From Lytechinus pictus (taxonomy: Eukaryota; Echinodermata; Echinoidea; Temnopleuroida; Toxopneustidae), in assembly GCF_037042905.1 (NCBI RefSeq), contig NC_087246.1, positions 33,908,001 through 33,972,000 on the forward strand: DNA of 64,000 nt. Reading direction: 5' to 3'. Every line of letters begins with the position of its first letter. Position 1 is the first letter of the stretch. This document shows, in pieces, positions 58,902 through 64,000 of this stretch. Under the pieces are notes generated by a model. The model worked only from the letters and a program-made list of their open reading frames with translations. It did not search any database and was not told the origin of the DNA. The translations under genes were made by a program, and so were the position numbers.

Positions 58902-59209
58902 GGCCTGCATTCTGATGTCAGGTTTAACTTAGACCATGGTCTAACTCTGTGCTAAAATTATGGGAAGCCAAAAGTGTCAAAATTTTTATTAAGATGTATG
59001 TTTCTTTTATTTACTGTGCTCTTTCCTGATTCTTTGATGGTGAAGACAATCATTTATTTATACTTTCTACACAATTATGAGTGATTTGAGAGCCAAATGA
59101 GCTGAAAAATATCTCTACTGCAGCTAGTGATTTATGTAACAATTGGCTGTCCATACTTACACAACTTTAAACGTAAGTTTAAGTTAAACCCGACTTCAGA
59201 ATGCGGGCC
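58902..59209. mobile_element. 308-bp MITE of the same family as 58360
   Basis: The ends are GGCCTGCATTCTGATGTC and the inverted GACTTCAGAATGCGGGCC, with TAT duplicated on both sides (58899-58901 and 59210-59212). The termini are similar in form to those of the Harbinger-like element at 41889. Confidence 0.85.
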
Positions 59210-59212
59210 TAT

Positions 59213-60115
59213 GTGAATAAACATAGATTGGTGAAAAAGTGGCGCCCTAACATTCTGATCAGTCACAATGGCTCTCCCCTCCAACCCTTTGTCTGATTGA
59301 ATCCACAGTATTTTGGCACCACTGCATTGAAATATATATTATATATGGAGTCGTGGACTAATATTTATTTATCATCTTTCATTTTGTCAATGTTGCTTGA
59401 AATATGATACAGTACTACTCATACATACAATATATGTAATTTGATGCTAGATTTTTTTTATGATTGACTGTTCTGTAGCTATACTATTTTTTATTAATTT
59501 TTTTCACTTGTGTAATAAATAAAGAGGTATTAGGTCATATAAAATCTGAGAAGTGATGAGATTTACTGCTTTTTCAACATATGTATAAATCAACAAATTA
59601 CATGTATACCTCCTTATTACACAAGCTTGGATCAAATATGATTTATAGGCATGATGCATATCCTCAGCTTTTTATTTTTTTACATCATTCCCGCACATGC
59701 TATTTCTGTGAGCAGATTTCTCTAATTTTGTAATTTTTTAGTTCTTGGTTTATAAATGTCATTGGTTACATGGCTGTAAGGTCACTTCATAAAATATTTA
59801 ATGTCATGATTGATGGCAAAATTACAGTGGAATATTTAGAGAAATGACATACCTATATTTACTTTTGTAATTGAAATAATTTCCAATTTGTCTGTAGTAA
59901 TGTGTCTTAATACGTGTATGCAAAATGTAACAAAATGTACAGTGGAATATTTATAGAAATAATGAAAGTATATTGATATATTTATTTTTGTAATAGAAAT
60001 TAATTGAAATGTGTATGTATTTATAATTTGTCAGTATGATCGTACCATACAGTGTGGGAGGAAAGGGAGGAGAGTGTGTCCAAGAGAGAGAGAGAGTGAG
60101 GGGAAGGGTGATAGA
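59213..60115. other. No gene recognised
   Basis: AT-rich. Two related patches near 59820 and 59940 (ACAGTGGAATATTTA(G/T)AGAAAT) form a small imperfect repeat. Confidence 0.4.
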
Positions 60116-60119
60116 GAAA

Positions 60120-60386
60120 AGTTATAGGCCATGATGGTAAATTGCCTATTCGTCTACTGCCAACTCGTCCACTCACCACATGGTCTACTTTCATTTATTC
60201 TAATGCCATTCCGTCCAACATTTTATCCAATGACCATTTGGTCCAGTCATCACCTCGTCTAATCACCATTTCGTCTCATAACCAGTTGGTCTAATATCCA
60301 TTTCATTTTTGCACAATTAACACTTAAATAGTCCAATTAGACCAAATGGTATATGGACTAAATGGCTATTGGACCAACTGGTTATT
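60120..60386. repeat. Degenerate (C)CATTTGGTCTA-type short repeat, left part
   Basis: Loose ~20-bp repeats of CCATTTCGTCTAAT or ACTCGTCCACT run toward 60386 and continue as GGACGAATTGG-type repeats at 61525-61630 in inverted sense. The block is split by the hAT-like insertion. Confidence 0.6.
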
Positions 60387-60526
60387 CAGGGATGCCACTA
60401 GGAGTCCTCCAAAAATACTGAAACTTATCGCGGGCCGGCCGGGATAGTCCAAGAATTTTTTTTTTTAGGGGGGGTCCACCTTTAATTTTGGGATGGACAC
60501 ATGTCACAGGTAAAAAATTGGACAAC

Positions 60527-60561
<35 letters not shown>

Positions 60562-61521
60562 AGGAGGGGGGGGGGTCCGCCCCCACCTCAAATTTAGGGG
60601 AGGGGGGAGGACCAAGTGGCTTCTTACCTTGTTGTGATCGATGACTTTGAATTCAATTAGGTTCGAAAAACTGACGGTAGTTAGTTGTGTGTTTCTCATA
60701 GAACGCTAGACCAAAAGCTTCAGTCTCTGTATTCTGGTTGTTCAGCTGAACCGCGTTGGCTCCACTCACCAATACATAGACTGAAGAGTTGTTGGCCCGT
60801 ACATAAAGACAACGTATCAGCTAACCCAGGGAGCTCCGGCCCGCTTTCCGGGCCGGAGCTCCCTGGGTTCCGTATCAGCATGCAGCAGTAACGTTAGATC
60901 TAACATTCGGCGGAAACCCGATTTTCGGATCGTTTTTGGTACATAAAATGTCACATTATAAAAAAATAATTACATCCAAACTTACGAGAAAATATATAAA
61001 ATTCAGAAACATCGTACCTTAGACCGCAGTTCCCGCTAATTCCTTTCAAATGATGATCAAAACTTAGTCATCCTCAATTCCTTCGTTGGTCATCGTAAGT
61101 TGCCATCTTGGATGACGTCATCATCTGTACAGACGTATTTACCAGTCGCTATTATACCGCGATTCGTGCCGCTACTTTTCGCTTGTCTATGTGCATGCGT
61201 ATTCGGAACTTGTCGCTCGCATTGATTGGCCAGGATATCGATAATTCTAATCAGAAAGCCTTGATAAAAGCATAACTCAATGAACGTAGTAGGCAGTGCG
61301 CGCGTTTATAAATTATGTACTGTATAAAAGCAAATATCTCGGGGAAATATCTCTCACTCGGTCAATCGACATGCATCGCAATCGGGAGATAGGGGGGAAA
61401 AAGGAGGACTTTCCGGTTTTTTTAATACACAGAAAACAGGAAAAGTCGGAAATACGGAAATAAGACAGATAGCAGGAAAAAAGCCGGAATTCCGTATAAA
61501 TACGGAAAAGTGGCATCCCTG
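60387..61521. mobile_element. ~1.1-kb hAT-like nonautonomous insertion
   Basis: The ends are CAGGGATGCCACT and AGTGGCATCCCTG. Flanks GGTTATTC and GGTTAGAC agree at 6 of 8 positions, a decayed duplication. There are A-run and G-run tracts near 60530-60570. A short GGAAATACGGAAATA-type subterminal repeat is seen near 61450-61510. No transposase. Confidence 0.7.
60822..60870. mobile_element. 49-bp perfect hairpin between 9-bp direct repeats
   Basis: 21-bp perfect arms (60823-60843 and 60849-60869, starting AACCCAGGGAGCTCCGGCCC) surround a CTTTC loop. CGTATCAGC lies directly on both sides (60813-60821 and 60871-60879). It is too small to code for anything. Confidence 0.85.
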
Positions 61522-61639
61522 GTTAGACAAAATGTTGAGTGGATGAATTTGCAGCTAGACCATGTGGATAGTGGACGAACTGATGGTAGACCAATTGATA
61601 GTAGGCGAGTTGGCAATTGGACGAATTGGAAATAAACTG

Positions 61640-61990
61640 GCCATAGGAGAGAATGGGGAGAGGAAGGGCATAGGTGTGTAAGGAGGGAGGGGGAGGAAAT
61701 GGTGTGGGTGTCTAGAAGATAGAGCAGGGAGAGGGTGTGGGGGTGTGTAGGAGTGGGGGAGGGGGAAAGGTGTATGGGTGAGAGCAGGAGAGGTGTATGG
61801 GTGAGAGCAGGGGAGGAGAAAATGGTGTGGGTGTCGAGAAGATAGAGCAGGGAGGGGGAGAGGAAGGGTATGGGTGTGTGTAAGAGTAGGGGGGGGGGGA
61901 CAAAAAGGGTATGGGTCCACGTAGAGAGAGCAAGGGAGGAGGAAAGGGCCTTGGTGTCTAGCATAGAGGGGGCAGGGAGGGGGAGAGAGT
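61640..61990. repeat. Purine-rich minisatellite
   Basis: Loose repeats of AGAGCAGGGAGGGGGAGAGG, GGTGTGGGTGTCTAGAAGAT and GGGTGTGTAGGAGT. The plus strand is almost all A, G and T. Long Pro/Leu/Ser-rich frames on the minus strand are artefacts of this composition. Confidence 0.75.
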
Positions 61991-61999
61991 GTAAGTCCC

Positions 62000-63440
62000 T
62001 CGGATAGGATGTTAAGTAGAGGCCCCATGTCGAGGAGAGTCACCACCTTTCCACGTTAATGCACTATTCGTATAAGAGTAGGGGGAAACCCCGGTGTAGT
62101 GGTCCACCTGCAATACCCCCCCCCCCCCATCAGTTATATCGGGAGGAGAGACCTGCAGGTCATAGTGAATCAGTTCACTTTCGCCTCCAAGGCACAGGTG
62201 ACGCCAAAAAAAAAAAATAACAATAATAGCAGAGGGCAAGGAAAATGGTGTAGGTGAGTGGACAAAGAAAAGAAATAAAGGGAGTATTAACTGGGAGACA
62301 AAAAGAAAACAAAATATATTACTTTCAACTTTAGTTCAAATAAATTTATTTCATGTGAAAACTTCATATTTACAGACAAAACGAGAACAACCAAACCTTT
62401 GGAAAATTACTTCGCATAATACACAAAACTGAAATGACATGCAATTAAAATGATATTAAACATTACGCAATGCTGCATAATCATTTAATACTTTTGATTC
62501 AAGACCCAAATCAAAATTACTTCATAAGTCATGATAAAACAATCTGATTGAATACTAATGCATTAAAAAGTCTGGATTTCATCCCTGTATACATGATAAA
62601 CAAAAAAAGATTCCCAACTTTAATCTTCTAGTGAGAAAATACCTGACCACTAACAAAACAAAAATCACTTGAAACTACAAATTTTCAGTAGTGTTATTTA
62701 AACAATACCCGATATGCAGTCTCTCATTTCAATGGATTACCAGATACCATTGTTCTAAAAAAAGCAGGTAATCTACTTCCAATGCACGTTCAAAAGGTAA
62801 ACTGTGTACTTTGAAAAATGCATAATTTTGTGTTTTTAATAAAAAAGTTGCAATGTTTTAAAAGGAGAGATTACTTTAATATTATCAGAACAGATTATAT
62901 AAGAACATTTCCTGGTATTGTTACATGTAGGTCTTATTGTATTTCATTTATCAAAATGATCACTGTGCCTATATGTTCAAGAAGTTCTATGTATATTCAT
63001 AAGAATGGTGTTAAGTGATACACGGCCCTAGAAACCTAATGTTAGTATCATTAAAATGCTAATAAATGTAATTGCAAATGATTAGGATTTTAATGCCACT
63101 GATTTCATTGTTCTCTTATTAAAACACATCCAAATCAGGATTCCTTTTTTGATACACCATGTATATTTATTACATGTTCAAACTTAGAGTCACTGGTTAC
63201 TTCCAGATATAATTCATGGTTTCTTAGCAATCAGGTAACATGATCACTGACCAAATAAAATTAATAAAGTTTGGACCATTTCAAAATAATAATGCATAGT
63301 AATTTTTTCTTTAAAAGAGAGCTAAATGCCCTACATTGAAGACAAAAGCACGCATTATTCAGGGAGTTTATCACACCTCTATCAAACTGTGCTCCAAGTG
63401 AGGCAGACATCACCTCTTGCCTGTAATCTAGGCGGAGACT
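62000..63440. other. No gene recognised
   Basis: It includes a C13 run near 62118 and an A-run at 62207-62217 after GGTGACGCC that might be the tail of a short retroposon. The rest is AT-rich without supportable features. Confidence 0.35.
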
Positions 63441-63446
63441 GTGAAT

Positions 63447-63535
63447 TTTGTCCTTGCCTTTACGAGTCTGATGCTGTTGCGCAAACTGTCGGCAATACAT
63501 CTGATGAAGGAGACTATGCACAGTGGCTGCTTCTG
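63447..63535 (+). repeat. 88-bp inverted repeat, left copy
   Basis: CCTTGCCTTTACGAGTCTGA through CAATACATCTGATGAAGGAG matches the reverse complement of 63688-63775 with a few changes and indels. The arms are ~150 bp apart. GCAAACTGTCGGCAATAC against GCGAAACGTCGGCAATAC is the variable part. Confidence 0.75.
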
Positions 63536-63687
63536 TCTCAATGATCATCATATACTCCAGTCTCGAGTTTATAGTTCTTGTTTTTAACTGACAAGTCTGG
63601 TGACAGTTTTACAGAATGTAAAACGTGCAGCAATCATGGTCAATAAAAAACAAAAAATAACATGAGACAGGAATGTATGGGTGGTGG

Positions 63688-63775
63688 CTGCAAACTGCAA
63701 ATAGGTCTTCCGCATCAGACGTATTGCCGACGTTTCGCAATAGAATCAGACTCGTAAAGGCAAAGACAAAAGCAC
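63688..63775 (-). repeat. 88-bp inverted repeat, right copy
   Basis: Inverted partner of 63447-63535. It contains CGAAACGTCGGCAATAC on the minus strand, a motif style I associate with ends of Penelope-like or other retroelements (weak memory). Confidence 0.75.
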
Positions 63776-64000
63776 AGCTAGCGCCTAGATCATAGGCTAA
63801 CATCTCTCCGATCAAAATCGCGTGATGAGAAACATAAACCTTATGTTTCCTCATTTTATTAAAGATGTTGGCTGTAAATGCTAGCCTCAAAGTCATCTGC
63901 ATATGCAATTAGAGAGTGCAAAATATTTGCGTCTATATATTTTTCATGATGAGACGTACATGTACATCCAAAACATGAAAATTGCCAGTGGCAACAATTA

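Noticed and set aside
61422-62046. Long minus-strand Pro/Leu/Ser-rich frames
   Set aside because: Antisense of the purine-rich minisatellite; open in several frames because of composition, with no domain.
62010-62240. Possible structured RNA or SINE with A-tail
   Set aside because: Compared by memory with U1, U2, U5 and 5S features and none fit; only the A-run supports a retroposon.

Overview
The window is eukaryotic, from a repeat-dense animal genome. A marine deuterostome, most likely an echinoderm such as a sea urchin, is my inference. It rests on split genes with GT-AG introns, several AT-rich MITE families and nuclear-receptor-site-bearing satellites of a style I associate with echinoids, and no operons or ribosome-binding sites. 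I see no convincing complete host gene. Almost everything interpretable is mobile DNA or its debris, much of it nested.

Left part (1-12.7 kb). Two ~1.09-kb arms in inverted orientation (1-1090 and 4888-5975) enclose a decayed Ty3/gypsy pol. A ~163-bp satellite follows (6.23-7.14 kb), each unit carrying an AGGTCAAAGGTCA direct repeat. Next, on the minus strand, are pieces of an uncharacterised invertebrate gene family: a frameshifted core (7.56-8.55 kb), an 82-codon unit repeated three times (8.85-9.57 kb) and a possible upstream exon (10.19-10.50 kb). Short minisatellites lie at 11.06-11.42 kb.

Middle part (12.7-54.1 kb). This is one tandem array, on the minus strand, of a ~0.9-1.0-kb segment of a Ty3/gypsy element. 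Each unit holds the C-terminal integrase (GPY/F) region, then a splice-acceptor-like tract and an ORF for two C2H2 fingers plus a Lys/Glu-rich tail. The copy at the 3' end (13.05-13.85 kb) keeps the finger ORF's acidic C-terminus and is followed by a polypurine tract and a probable LTR start. The array is broken by two very large DNA transposons, each with a clear target-site duplication.

The first is a 13.9-kb element (16753-30688). It has 49-bp perfect inverted termini, a 9-bp duplication and a spliced gene: a basic zinc-finger-like N-terminus, then a C48 (Ulp1) protease and a PHD-like C-terminus. It also has a subterminal array that repeats its terminal motif. The second is an 18.7-kb hAT element (33814-52505) with an 8-bp duplication and an intact three-exon transposase of 689 aa. 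Inside the hAT lies a TTAA-flanked MITE, itself split by a 7.8-kb Harbinger-like element (41889-49654). Removing the two large insertions rejoins the array exactly at the duplicated target sites.

Right part (54.1-64 kb). Seven tandem copies of a 333-bp unit (55.25-57.55 kb) each carry a 229-nt exon with splice sites on the minus strand; four copies carry a stop. A ~48-bp inverted repeat brackets this array. Then come small MITEs (58.36-59.21 kb), a hAT-like insertion (60387-61521) containing a perfect hairpin between 9-bp direct repeats, a purine-rich minisatellite (61.64-61.99 kb) and an 88-bp inverted repeat (63.45-63.78 kb).
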